IMG/VR virus record: IMGVR_UViG_3300028283_000026
Span: 1-27,934 of that record
Reading direction: 5' to 3' (one strand)
Length of the DNA: 27,934 nucleotides
From: a virus
Position 1 is the stretch's first letter. The number at the start of each line of letters is the position of its first letter. The notes beneath the pieces were generated by a model, which saw only the letters and a list, made by a program, of their open reading frames with translations, was not told where the DNA came from and did not search any database. A program made the position numbers and the translations under genes. Positions 1 to 8,153 of the stretch are shown in pieces.

Positions 1-261
1 TTCAGTTACAACAGGGCTAATCTCTTCGATTTTGTCAAGTGATAAATCCTCATCCCAATACCCGACAAACTCATAAAATCCTTTAGGTTCTTTTCCACTC
101 ACGCCAACGGGTGATAACCGGTTATAACTGTTATCGCATTGATGCACCTGTTGAGCGTATCTCTCAATAATCTCGGCCGTGGCTGTCTCTTTATCATCAT
201 CATGGGCAACAATCGACAAGTCACCGCATAATTTACACCTTAGAATCATATAACGCTTCAT
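1..261 (-). CDS. Hypothetical protein, 3' end outside the window
   Basis: An open frame of 87 codons starts at ATG 261 and runs off the left edge without a stop. An AAGGA ribosome binding site lies nine bases upstream of the start. The N-terminus has a CxxC pair (residues about 9-12) and a third cysteine near residue 42, followed by an acidic stretch with FVGYWDED. This could be a small metal-binding or disulfide fold, but I do not recognise a family. It sits downstream of the baseplate spike gene in the same direction, with about 110 bp between them, so it may belong to the end of the tail region. The call rests on the open frame and RBS only. Confidence 0.6.
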   Translation of the reverse strand, partial: MKRYMILRCKLCGDLSIVAHDDDKETATAEIIERYAQQVHQCDNSYNRLSPVGVSGKEPKGFYEFVGYWDEDLSLDKIEEISPVVTE

Positions 262-371
262 TTTGTCAATTCCTTGCGTTTTGGCGCATTTTAGTTGAAA
301 AGTAATAGAAGGGTTATGGGTTACTTGATTACGTGTACTGTAGGGCAACGTCGAGCGCCATTCTTAGCGTT

Positions 372-1064
372 TTAGTAAGGCGTCCCAGTTGAATCGCTAC
401 CACTTTGCACGCCTCCATGATGATGCCCGCTTACACTTACCCCGTTCGCAGTCAATGATCCAGTCACAGTCACCGGCCCGACGATTGATGCCGCACCACC
501 GCCCTCTCCCGCGTTTTGAGCAAGCGGCCCGTTAAGTGTGGTAGTCCCATTGTGAATAATGGAAGGCGATGACAGTGTGATAGATGTGGGAGAATGTATT
601 GTGATACCACTTCCAAAAATTATGTATTGAGACGGTACACCGTTCAGGAAGCCTCCCAAATACAAGCCGTCACAATAATCGAATTGGCGGGCACTTGCCG
701 GATTGGCTTGTGCTTTCGTTTCCTTTACATTTGAAATGTCTTTATTTGAAAAAACACAGATACCAATATCACCCACCGCCGGATCAATTATGACCGCGTT
801 AGCACCGCCTTGTAGTCTAAAATAGGGTATCACGTAAATTGTTTCGTGTTCAATGGCGTTATTCGCGGCGTCCACTTGATTGACCAGTGGTAACACGTCA
901 ACTGTCCCGACGGGCGATAATCCCCCACTATTTGAGCAATTCATGACCTTCACAAGCGTGCTTGTCTGTATCTTTGACAGCGATTGCCATATCGCATAAT
1001 AGATATTATTGTATAGTCCGGGGATTGCTACTTGACTAAAATCTTGTGTTGGATTATCAGCCAT
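372..1064 (-). CDS. Baseplate spike protein (gpV / Gp138-like)
   Basis: This is likely the central spike at the tip of the tail tube. It has an N-terminal OB-fold-like part with LSPVGTVDVLPLV and DPAVGDIGICVFSNKDIS, which is typical of baseplate assembly V / Gp138 proteins. A beta-repeat segment follows (SPTSITLSSPSI and TVTGSLTANGV), and the C-terminus has GHHHGGVQSGSDSTGTPY. That histidine-rich tip is characteristic of metal-binding spike apices. I chose ATG 1064 because it overlaps the upstream stop as TAATG and has GGGGA at good spacing. An upstream in-frame ATG at 1088 would extend into the previous gene. Length is 230 aa. It is the last recognisable gene of the tail operon and follows the baseplate hub gene. 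Confidence 0.85.
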   Translation of the reverse strand: MADNPTQDFSQVAIPGLYNNIYYAIWQSLSKIQTSTLVKVMNCSNSGGLSPVGTVDVLPLVNQVDAANNAIEHETIYVIPYFRLQGGANAVIIDPAVGDIGICVFSNKDISNVKETKAQANPASARQFDYCDGLYLGGFLNGVPSQYIIFGSGITIHSPTSITLSSPSIIHNGTTTLNGPLAQNAGEGGGAASIVGPVTVTGSLTANGVSVSGHHHGGVQSGSDSTGTPY

Positions 1065-1948
1065 TATTTCCCCGATAAATAATTGCAATTCACTTCAGTG
1101 AACCAAGCGCCGTCTGGTTTATTAGATTCAAGATGGTGATTTATTGATGCAACCCGCCATTTACCATTCGCACGTTTAATGTCTGTATCTAATACAACGG
1201 TGGCACCTTGTTTTAATAGCCGATTAAAAAGGGTTGTAAATATAACCCCTACTCCATTGTATATTGGGTAGCAAACCAATCCGTTTCTTGAGTTTATGTC
1301 TATCGTGTGTTTAGTCCGTGGTATACCGGGTGGCGTTATAACAAAAGTATCATCATCCATAAAAAAATTGATATTGTATGTCTTTGCAAGGTATTGAGCG
1401 TTTTCCATATTAGAATATGGGAGATAAAGGTTGCCGGGCACCGTCATTACAACGCCATTATTTTCAAATACTGCGCCCATATCATCCGATATTTCCTTAA
1501 ACACACTCACTATATCAACCGGCCCCGGATAACTGCGTTTCTTTACTACTTTGAATCTGTCAAAAATACCGTTATTTCCTTGGATTCTTAGGCATACGTT
1601 AGGCATTTCATTGTAATCAGCCCACGAATTAAGTATGTCACCCTTAAAAATCAGCGTCTTAATATCCCCGTCAAACGCATAAATCTCAATTAGATTGCGC
1701 CTAAACTGCCCGTTATCGCCTTCTATTGGTGCTGTTCGTAGGGTTGTAAGGGTATCCATATCGGATTGTCCTATCCCGTAAATTAGCGCCTTACAAGTCC
1801 CAGCCTGTTGCATACCAGCACGCTCAATTACCAAAGACGAACGTAAATTGTCGAGCGTTATTTGATTTCCATTCGCAAACTGTCCACCTTGATTATTAGC
1901 GTCAAGCGTGATAACGTATTGCAACCTTTTAATAGTATAACTTTTCAA
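1064..1948 (-). CDS. Baseplate hub protein (gpD/gp44-like)
   Basis: A 294-residue protein between the baseplate plug and spike genes, which is the usual place for the hub. The sequence is rich in beta strands, with a repeated pattern of short hydrophobic strands and glycines. KWRVASINHHLESNKPDGAW near the C-terminus resembles the end of hub proteins of the D/gp44 class. It overlaps the upstream gene by 20 bp (1929-1948), and its stop overlaps the spike start as TAATG, so the three are probably translationally coupled. The assignment rests mostly on gene order plus general resemblance. There are no catalytic motifs, and no lysozyme domain is visible. Confidence 0.7.
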   Translation of the reverse strand: MKSYTIKRLQYVITLDANNQGGQFANGNQITLDNLRSSLVIERAGMQQAGTCKALIYGIGQSDMDTLTTLRTAPIEGDNGQFRRNLIEIYAFDGDIKTLIFKGDILNSWADYNEMPNVCLRIQGNNGIFDRFKVVKKRSYPGPVDIVSVFKEISDDMGAVFENNGVVMTVPGNLYLPYSNMENAQYLAKTYNINFFMDDDTFVITPPGIPRTKHTIDINSRNGLVCYPIYNGVGVIFTTLFNRLLKQGATVVLDTDIKRANGKWRVASINHHLESNKPDGAWFTEVNCNYLSGK

Positions 1949-2243
1949 TCTCTTCCCCGTTCAGGTAAATCAACACGTATCGGCTTCCCAATTCTGTGTA
2001 TTCGGGATCGGATTGCCCTTGTGTGTCAAAGATAATAAAATTACCAACAAATTCAGTATAGTGTTTCTTGATAAGTGGTACTTTATTTCTAACGATTGTT
2101 CCAAGCGATAAATCCTGTCCGTCCCATGCAACATCGGCAAATAAGCCAACGTTTTTCCAATACAATCGAATCACAACGTATTGGTTTAATACGTTCGTTT
2201 TTATTACTTGATAAGGTAGGGTATTTATTGGAATGGTTAGCAT
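1929..2243 (-). CDS. Baseplate plug protein (Pam3 gp18-like)
   Basis: A 104-residue protein opening with MLTIPINTLPYQVIKTNVLNQ, followed by RLYWKNVGLFADVAWDGQDL and RNKVPLIKKHY. These match the pattern of small baseplate plug proteins described for cyanophage Pam3 and relatives: N-P-x-Q start, a strand with W, and G-x-P-L-V. Members close the central channel of the baseplate hub. The start overlaps the stop of the Dit-like gene by one base, and the 3' end overlaps the hub gene, so the order is Dit-like, plug, hub, spike. There are no cysteines or membrane segments. I am fairly sure of the class from length, pattern and position. Confidence 0.72.
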   Translation of the reverse strand: MLTIPINTLPYQVIKTNVLNQYVVIRLYWKNVGLFADVAWDGQDLSLGTIVRNKVPLIKKHYTEFVGNFIIFDTQGQSDPEYTELGSRYVLIYLNGEEIEKLYY

Positions 2244-2905
2244 TAAAATAATACCTGTTCTATTGTTTGGGTGGATGGTTGCGCTTGTACTGCCCCTGTA
2301 CTTACTGGCGCACTTGAACCGGCATCTTTAGGCGATACAACATTCGTATCACTTATCAATATATCAACCTGTTTCACCTCTTTTAAGAAAATCTCAACGG
2401 TCAATAACGTAGCGCCTTTCTCTGCACGCCTTGAGTAATTATACCGTTCAATAGAATGGTCAATATAAATTTTATCGGGTGTTACAATATCATACAAGTC
2501 AATAGATTTGCACGCTTTATCAATCGTTTCAAGAAATAAAGACATGTCTGTTTTGGAGCCAGTCATTGCAAGCGTAATAACAGGCGTTGCCGGTAAATTC
2601 ACTTTGTTGTACGTTGCGAATTGACCACGCGCTACAGGGAAATCCGATATCTTTGTTTCCGCTCTATACTCAATTCCAATAAATGAAACTGTGGGCGCAC
2701 TAATTCCCGCATACGATAAAATAGGACTAACACCTATATCTTTAAGTATTTGAGCCTGTATTGATGTTTCATTACTACCAAAAATCTTATTTTTGTTTTT
2801 ATCGTAAATCCCCCATGTTCCCGCAAAATAGTTTCCAACCATCTCTAACAAGGTGCCCTCCAATAAAGAAAGGCCAGACGTAACAAAATCACCTAATGAT
2901 GGCAT
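2243..2905 (-). CDS. Dit-like tail/baseplate protein
   Basis: A 220-residue protein immediately downstream of the tape measure gene. Residues about 70-180 contain FIGIEYRAETKISDFPVARG, ATYNKVNLP, VTPDKIYIDHSIERYNYSRR and LLTVEIFLKEVKQV. This is the N-terminal Dit-like domain pattern found in myophage baseplate proteins. The C-terminal ~40 residues are low complexity (Ser, Ala, Pro, Gln), probably a linker or flexible arm. The protein probably forms the ring that joins tail tube and baseplate hub. It overlaps the tape measure stop by one base. Confidence is high on the domain and moderate on the exact structural role. Confidence 0.8.
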   Translation of the reverse strand: MPSLGDFVTSGLSLLEGTLLEMVGNYFAGTWGIYDKNKNKIFGSNETSIQAQILKDIGVSPILSYAGISAPTVSFIGIEYRAETKISDFPVARGQFATYNKVNLPATPVITLAMTGSKTDMSLFLETIDKACKSIDLYDIVTPDKIYIDHSIERYNYSRRAEKGATLLTVEIFLKEVKQVDILISDTNVVSPKDAGSSAPVSTGAVQAQPSTQTIEQVLF

Positions 2906-4752
2906 TATTGATATCCTGAAACTGCGTGACTGGGAAATGAAGAATCCATGGCGCGATTCATATCTCGAACCATATCATCGCCCGGTGGTGCTGTTGTGTT
3001 TATTGTAATCTCGCCAATATGCGTGCTTGTGGTGGATGTGGGCGGTGCTGTTATCGGATGACGTGGGGCTGATAAAACGGATGCGCTTTTAGAAGCGCCA
3101 TAATTATTTAATGGTGCATTAGTATTATTCCCAATCATCATATCGTAAAAACTAACATCGCCCTCGTTCGTTTCTGTATATTTACCTTTCGGGGTTATTT
3201 TATTTCCACGATTAGAGTTATACGTTTCTATAAGTTTTTCTTGTATAATTTCGGGGGTAACAAAAGCGTGATTTCCATTCACACCATTGAATTTATTACC
3301 GCCTTTTGAATTTTGTAGCGCCATAAAAACCGCTGCAAGTCTATCGTTCGCCTTTTTTAGGCTTTTTTCTGTGAGCGGTGTGTTAAGGAAATCACCAAGT
3401 GCGTCACGCAATAACCAATCCATTAACTCATCTTGCAATGATTTATCGAATAACTCATTTCCTGTTTTCCCTGTTTGTTTCTTAAATAGGTTTAATGTGT
3501 CTTTTACTACTTGTGTCCTACCCGCCGCGCCAATTTTACCGATTGATTTTAGATTGATAATCTCATCAATAGATTTAGTGGTAAGACGTTGTGCTTCATT
3601 TCCATTTTCAGGTTTCCAACCACCTTTTCTTTGATTGAATGTCTCATAAGGGTCTTTTCCTCCAGCGTCTTTGGCCGCGATTAAGTCAGCGATTGGAGAA
3701 TGCGCGAGGGATTGTGTTTGTTTTTTATATTGTTTGTTTTTATCTAACTGTTTTTGTATTAGTGTATTTCCTGTTTCTTCTAATTCTTTTGATATTATTT
3801 TGGTTGAATTATAATCAAATAGAATTTTAGGAGTGTTTAATGGATTGGTGTATATTTTACCTGGTAATGCCGTGAATTTTACCCACCATTCTGCCCACCA
3901 TTTTCTTGTCTCTTCTGCTTTATTTGCTGTTTTATCATAATCCTTAAAAACATTATCCATTTTATCTAATTGTTGTTTTAATTCTTCAGGTTTTTGCAAT
4001 AAAAGATTTTCAATACCACCAAACCCCATATCTTCCAATATAGTTGCCTTTTGTTCTCTTGGTATTTGTAACTTTGTTAAATGCTCATTTATATCAATCA
4101 ATCCTTTCTTAAACCCCTCTTTACCAGTCCAACTTAAAAAAGAGTTTGCATCCATTTCAAGTCGTGTTAATCCCTTTGTGATTTGAGATGTGTCTTCGCC
4201 GAATCTATAATGTGTCTGTTCCCTTGCTATATCGTGCATTACCTCTTGCAACGCTTTAGCATCATCACCCGCTATCTGTGCCGCTTCGCTCAACGATTTT
4301 ACTTCTTTTGCACTAGCGCCTACGTTTTCAGCAAACCTTTTGAACCCTGCGAACTCGCCTATTTTATTGACTGCGTACGCGGCAGCGGCACCAGTAGCGC
4401 CAAACATACCCAACACAGCACCAAACGAACTTAGTGAAGAATCTTTAATACTAAACAACGCTTTTGGGATAATCTTTAGCTTCGCAAGAAAAGAGGCTGT
4501 CGATTTATCAGTTTTCTCTAAAACTTCCTTTTCTTTTATTTCCTGTTTATAGGATTCTTTTTTGGATAAGTTTAGTTTATTTGCAAGATATTGGCGAAAT
4601 GTATCCCTTTTTTCTATTGGGGAGCCGACTTTTACTTTTCCTTTCCCTTCAATTTTATCAATTCCATCCAACACGCTTTTAACACTAGCATCGAAGCCCG
4701 ACGTATCAGCGCCAATCTTTAATACCATACTATCTACTGTGTGCTCACTCAT
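2905..4752 (-). CDS. Tail tape measure protein
   Basis: At 615 aa this is the longest tail gene here. It lies directly after the tail chaperone frameshift pair and before the baseplate genes, the classic tape measure position. The N-terminus (VLKIGADTSGFDASVKSVLDGID) is typical of tape measure proteins. Residues about 100-135 form a hydrophobic, glycine/alanine-rich segment (SFGAVLGMFGATGAAAAYAV) that could insert in the membrane. Long charged helices precede and follow it. The C-terminal ~50 residues are Thr/Pro-rich. Compared with most myophage tape measures it is short, which predicts a short tail. The ATG overlaps the TGA of the preceding frame (ATGA). AT content rises in its middle third. 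Confidence 0.88.
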   Translation of the reverse strand: MSEHTVDSMVLKIGADTSGFDASVKSVLDGIDKIEGKGKVKVGSPIEKRDTFRQYLANKLNLSKKESYKQEIKEKEVLEKTDKSTASFLAKLKIIPKALFSIKDSSLSSFGAVLGMFGATGAAAAYAVNKIGEFAGFKRFAENVGASAKEVKSLSEAAQIAGDDAKALQEVMHDIAREQTHYRFGEDTSQITKGLTRLEMDANSFLSWTGKEGFKKGLIDINEHLTKLQIPREQKATILEDMGFGGIENLLLQKPEELKQQLDKMDNVFKDYDKTANKAEETRKWWAEWWVKFTALPGKIYTNPLNTPKILFDYNSTKIISKELEETGNTLIQKQLDKNKQYKKQTQSLAHSPIADLIAAKDAGGKDPYETFNQRKGGWKPENGNEAQRLTTKSIDEIINLKSIGKIGAAGRTQVVKDTLNLFKKQTGKTGNELFDKSLQDELMDWLLRDALGDFLNTPLTEKSLKKANDRLAAVFMALQNSKGGNKFNGVNGNHAFVTPEIIQEKLIETYNSNRGNKITPKGKYTETNEGDVSFYDMMIGNNTNAPLNNYGASKSASVLSAPRHPITAPPTSTTSTHIGEITINTTAPPGDDMVRDMNRAMDSSFPSHAVSGYQ

Positions 4753-5383
4753 TTATTAGCCTTTTCAATAATAGATAATCTCTGGTTGTAATCATCAATC
4801 ACAATAATCTCTAGCATATCGTGGGCGTCTTTAATCCCGTAAACTGTCCACAACTCATGGAGCGTGGCCATTTTACGGGATATTAGTATTCCGATCAGCG
4901 ATGGGATATTGGCATAATCAGCATAATGGATTTTATGCTGATTAAAATGCGCTTTAAGGTTTAAGCGCCGGCGTGAGTAAAAAAACCGAGGTGGAGTTTC
5001 CATACCTCATTTCTAAGCGTTAGGCGCGTTGAAACTTCCTCTGTGTCTTCGGGGATTAAGTCACGGACAAAATTAGGCTGTGCGGGATTGGGTAATACTT
5101 TGACGCATTCAAACATCTCATCAAGCAATTCTTTTAGAACGTCCCACTTCAAACTTGATAATGCTTTTAACCCTTCTTCGGCAAACCACGACATGCCGAA
5201 TTTAGCGAACCAGTCTTGCGATAATTCAAACCCTACAGGTATGGTCGCCTCGGACTGGGAAATGGCTAGAATCGCCCTGATAGCCCATTCCTCGGCATGT
5301 GCGGCGGCCATCTCTGTAATCTGAAATGACTTACCCTTATCCCGATTCTGTTCGTAAACCGTGTAAGTGATTTTGCGTCTCAT
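4749..5383 (-). CDS. Tail assembly chaperone, frameshifted long form (GT-like)
   Basis: Predicted -1 frameshift product. The zero frame reads GGT TTT TTT ACT; slipping by one base gives TTT TTT TAC and joins residues 1-135 of the short form to 76 residues encoded by the downstream frame (ending IIEKANK), about 211 aa in all. The ATG at 5003 in the second frame has no clear RBS and lies inside the first gene, so I treat it as an internal codon. A hairpin, 4949-4954 with 4963-4968, starts ten bases after the slip site and contains the zero-frame stop. In lambda the GT extension binds the tape measure. The tape measure gene follows with ATGA overlap. Frame relationship and heptamer are seen directly; function is inferred. 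Confidence 0.72.
4949..4985 (-). promoter_or_regulatory. Programmed -1 frameshift signal: T TTT TTT plus hairpin
   Basis: Seven T on the coding strand (plus-strand A-run 4979-4985) form a T TTT TTT heptamer in phase with the zero frame. A six-base-pair stem GCGCTT/AAGCGC follows after a ten-base spacer. The -1 frame is exactly the one that continues to 4749. Together these are the standard parts of a tail chaperone recoding site. Confidence 0.75.
4961..5383 (-). CDS. Tail assembly chaperone, short form (G-like)
   Basis: A 140-residue protein between the tail tube and tape measure genes, the position of lambda G or its equivalent. It is largely helical (AAAHAEEWAIRAILAI, WDVLKELLDEMFECV). Such chaperones coat the tape measure during tail assembly and are absent from the virion. 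Its stop lies 16 bases beyond a run of seven T on the coding strand (4985-4979), where ribosomes can slip -1 into the 4749-ending frame. The assignment relies on position plus the frameshift signal, since the sequence of such chaperones is poorly conserved. Confidence 0.75.
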   Translation of the reverse strand: MRRKITYTVYEQNRDKGKSFQITEMAAAHAEEWAIRAILAISQSEATIPVGFELSQDWFAKFGMSWFAEEGLKALSSLKWDVLKELLDEMFECVKVLPNPAQPNFVRDLIPEDTEEVSTRLTLRNEVWKLHLGFFTHAGA

Positions 5384-5820
5384 TACAGCACCGCGATATC
5401 AACAGATTTCCAGTGGATTTGGAAATCCATCGGGTTTAATACTTTCGCGTGTTCAGGGACTAACTGGACTTTAGAAAGCACGCCTTTCGTAAGCGTGAAT
5501 GATTCGCCGGTGGATGGTAATATAATCGTTCCCGCTATGTAGATAACGTTTTTAATTGTTTTCATATATTGCGCGATTGTTAAAAACACCTTTTTACTTG
5601 GTGAACTCGCCAATAACGAAACCGTTTGGATGGTGGGCATGGGTGTATATCCCGCCGTCATTTCCCCGTCTACACCCATTTGAATCTCTGCGATATCAAT
5701 AGCATCGAATAGAAACGCTTTATCCGATGCAAAGCCCTCAATTTTCGTCGGATACGGATATAGTCCGGGTACAATGATATGAAATACGCTATTGGCTGAT
5801 GTTATTGTTGAATCGGTCAT
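5383..5820 (-). CDS. Tail tube protein (DUF3277 family)
   Basis: A 145-residue protein directly after the sheath gene. The start TITSANSVFHIIVPGLYPYPTKIEGFASDKAF, with AEIQMGVDGEMTAGYTPMP in the middle, is the DUF3277 pattern. Members form the inner tube of contractile tails, usually 140-150 aa, which matches. No signal peptide or membrane segment is present. The stop overlaps the start of the tail chaperone by one base, consistent with one coupled late operon running sheath, tube, chaperone, tape measure. Confidence 0.85.
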   Translation of the reverse strand: MTDSTITSANSVFHIIVPGLYPYPTKIEGFASDKAFLFDAIDIAEIQMGVDGEMTAGYTPMPTIQTVSLLASSPSKKVFLTIAQYMKTIKNVIYIAGTIILPSTGESFTLTKGVLSKVQLVPEHAKVLNPMDFQIHWKSVDIAVL

Positions 5821-5830
5821 TTTTTATCCG

Positions 5831-7456
5831 TTACTGAACAAGAATAGAAGGGATAGTAATTTGTTGAACCGCGCCGCCACTTGTATACCAGAAATTTATA
5901 ATCGGTGACTTGCGTTGTCCGCGCACAATCGAACCCGGATCAAGAATCTGTAGATAATAGCCAAAATTCTGAATCTCACTTGAGATATCTTTACCGGCCG
6001 CATTCTTTAACTGTGCCTTTTGAGATTCGGATAGTGAAACACCTTTCTCGATAGTCCCGTTATTTATTCCTTGATTGATTGGGTCTTGCATCCCAGCGCG
6101 GATAAGTGAGTACCCAGTATCGTTGTAAGGAATAAAGCCAACACCTTGGAGCAATACAATCATCGCCAACTGTAGTTGATTATTAAGATAAATTTGGTCA
6201 ATAAAGGAATTAGCAAAAACCCATTTGCTTGGTAAATTTCCATCATAAAAGAAATTAAATGTATTATTTGTAACTCCATAATTGCCATAGAACGAATAGC
6301 CGTTTAATAGCAATTGTGCGGATTCAGTACCATTTATAACCGTCGGCAATAGTCCTGATTGACTTCTAAACGCGGCTGTTATGCGGCCATTTAGGCGCGT
6401 ATAATCGACACTCGCAAACATCCCCATAACGAATGCCGCGCATTTGCGAGATTCTGTTGCTAGATTGGTTGCGAGTGAAACACAATCAGTTGACGAACCG
6501 CTTATGCACATTACACCATCGGTTTTAGCGGTTTTAAGTGTGACACCGGCGGCGGTAGAATTTTGTCCCGATGCTGTGGTATCGCTATCCCACATTACAT
6601 ACATATACCTGCTATTTTTTAAATTAGCCCAATTAGCAAGCAATAATTTATTAGCCTTAACTGGTTCGAATGACGTGGTAAATGTCGCCCAGTTTTGGGT
6701 GTTATGTACAACGTTATCCATTACAGTATCGAAAGTGGAGACGGGAATACCTTGAGATAAAATAGCGCCACTTCCAGAAGTCAATTTTAATTTCTCAAAA
6801 TGCGTTTGCGCACCAGATACATGGGTTAAAAAATTTATTGTATCTGTTCCAGTCTCATTAGTCACATAAATGCAATTTTGAATACTATCGAATGTTGCTG
6901 TAGCTCCAATAATGGCAGTTGCTAGTTTCGACGCGATAGTTGCGTAAGAAATATCACCAGACGTTAGCGTTAAACTGACATCCGTTGAAACGCTATTCAA
7001 TAAAATGGTTCCGGTATCAGTACCAGCCGCCAATCCTAGAGATGTAATATCGCTAGGAAGCGTCCTAGATTTTAGCCATGAATGACGTTCACTTGTAGCA
7101 CAAGGTGCAACATACAACGTATCTGGTTTAATCGCAGAGTTATCATATCCCTGAAAATAGATTTGAGATAACTTATATTCAGTCGATACTTCACCAAACC
7201 ATAGCGAAACAGAATCAGAATCCTGAAACCCTAAAACTTGGCCGGTCGGAACATAAGTGCTATTCGACAATAAAACGCCATTCAGTGAAATAGGATCACC
7301 GCCGGATGACAATACACCCGGGTTTACTTGAACAATTTGAGAAACTGGTATTGTCATGATTTTTCCGTTGTTTAATGGTAAAATTTCAATAGTATCTTCT
7401 TGAGGTGGAAAATAACCTACCGGATAAAAACCTATTGGACTATTCCCGATTGACAT
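5831..7456 (-). CDS. Tail sheath-like protein (DUF3383 family)
   Basis: A 541-residue protein placed just before the tail tube gene. Recognisable DUF3383 features include the early segment SQIVQVNPGVLSSGGDPISLNG, a central ANWANLKNSRYMYVMWDSD, and a C-terminal part with GVSLSESQKAQLKNAAG and GQRKSPIINFWYTSGGAVQQI. DUF3383 proteins serve as the contractile sheath in this class of myophage. The final strands may be the arms that link adjacent subunits, as in other sheaths. The gene begins one base after the LamG gene ends. The full-length open frame shows no sign of damage. Confidence 0.82.
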   Translation of the reverse strand: MSIGNSPIGFYPVGYFPPQEDTIEILPLNNGKIMTIPVSQIVQVNPGVLSSGGDPISLNGVLLSNSTYVPTGQVLGFQDSDSVSLWFGEVSTEYKLSQIYFQGYDNSAIKPDTLYVAPCATSERHSWLKSRTLPSDITSLGLAAGTDTGTILLNSVSTDVSLTLTSGDISYATIASKLATAIIGATATFDSIQNCIYVTNETGTDTINFLTHVSGAQTHFEKLKLTSGSGAILSQGIPVSTFDTVMDNVVHNTQNWATFTTSFEPVKANKLLLANWANLKNSRYMYVMWDSDTTASGQNSTAAGVTLKTAKTDGVMCISGSSTDCVSLATNLATESRKCAAFVMGMFASVDYTRLNGRITAAFRSQSGLLPTVINGTESAQLLLNGYSFYGNYGVTNNTFNFFYDGNLPSKWVFANSFIDQIYLNNQLQLAMIVLLQGVGFIPYNDTGYSLIRAGMQDPINQGINNGTIEKGVSLSESQKAQLKNAAGKDISSEIQNFGYYLQILDPGSIVRGQRKSPIINFWYTSGGAVQQITIPSILVQ

Positions 7457-7457
7457 A

Positions 7458-8153
7458 TTATGTCGTCGTGTAAAGTGTGTTTACTTCAGCGGCTGTTAAA
7501 ACTCTGTTGTAAATACGGACATTACTTATACTTCCGCCTTTCCATGCCCTAGAGCCCCCATCTAAACCTATTCTTATTTCAGGATATATCATATTAAATG
7601 CTGATGTTCCTGAATTACTACCATATTGATAAACATTATCAATATAAAAATAACAATTTACTGGGTTGCCACCGGCTGGCATAATAAAAACTATATGATT
7701 CCAATCACTGTGTATATTCACTCCAGAGTATTTTGTTGCACCCGCCATTGCCGAAATTTGTCCAGAATTATTTGTTCCGATAGTGCATCTTTGGTATCCA
7801 CAATCAAGAAAACACGGATTATTTCCTGATGTGCTAGGTTTTACCCACGCACTAAATGTAGCGGGGCCGTTTGCTCCTAACTGCGCCCACGATAAATTTG
7901 AAAGCATGGGGCCATACTGTTGATTTGGAGTAAAACAATTACTGGACATACCGTGTCCGGGCGCTGTCCACACTAACGGGCTATAAGAACTACAAGGATT
8001 TCCGGCGGCGGTACAACTTAATGTCTTACCGTAACCAGACTTATCAGCCGCATTATTACCTGTACTTTCATCTAAATCCCAACGCCCAACCAATCCGCTT
8101 ATTTCCGCAACAGTCGGCTGAATCGTTCTAAGTAAATGCGCCGAGTGCCTCAT
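7458..8153 (-). CDS. LamG/concanavalin A-like domain tail appendage protein
   Basis: A 231-residue protein made almost entirely of one jelly-roll domain. GLVGRWDLDESTGNNAADKSGYGKTL opens the fold, ATFSAWVKPS and SDWNHIVFIMP are core strands, and GGSISNVRIYNRVLTAAEVNTLY closes it. This is the Laminin_G_3 / LamG-like pattern, common in carbohydrate-binding phage receptor proteins. It lies between a fibre-like protein and the sheath, so it probably decorates the tail or binds a surface glycan. It has six cysteines (for example NPCSS, SNCFT, CFLDCGYQRC), unusual for a cytoplasmically assembled virion protein. The start shares ATGA with the preceding gene. No enzymatic residues are evident. Confidence 0.8.
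   Translation of the reverse strand: MRHSAHLLRTIQPTVAEISGLVGRWDLDESTGNNAADKSGYGKTLSCTAAGNPCSSYSPLVWTAPGHGMSSNCFTPNQQYGPMLSNLSWAQLGANGPATFSAWVKPSTSGNNPCFLDCGYQRCTIGTNNSGQISAMAGATKYSGVNIHSDWNHIVFIMPAGGNPVNCYFYIDNVYQYGSNSGTSAFNMIYPEIRIGLDGGSRAWKGGSISNVRIYNRVLTAAEVNTLYTTT

Noticed and set aside
3287-4759. Several plus-strand frames inside the tape measure gene
   Set aside because: They lie antisense to a clear gene, lack RBS and have implausible composition.
4749-5003. Independent 84-aa gene starting at 5003
   Set aside because: There is no RBS, it starts inside the preceding frame, and the slippery heptamer explains it as a frameshift extension.
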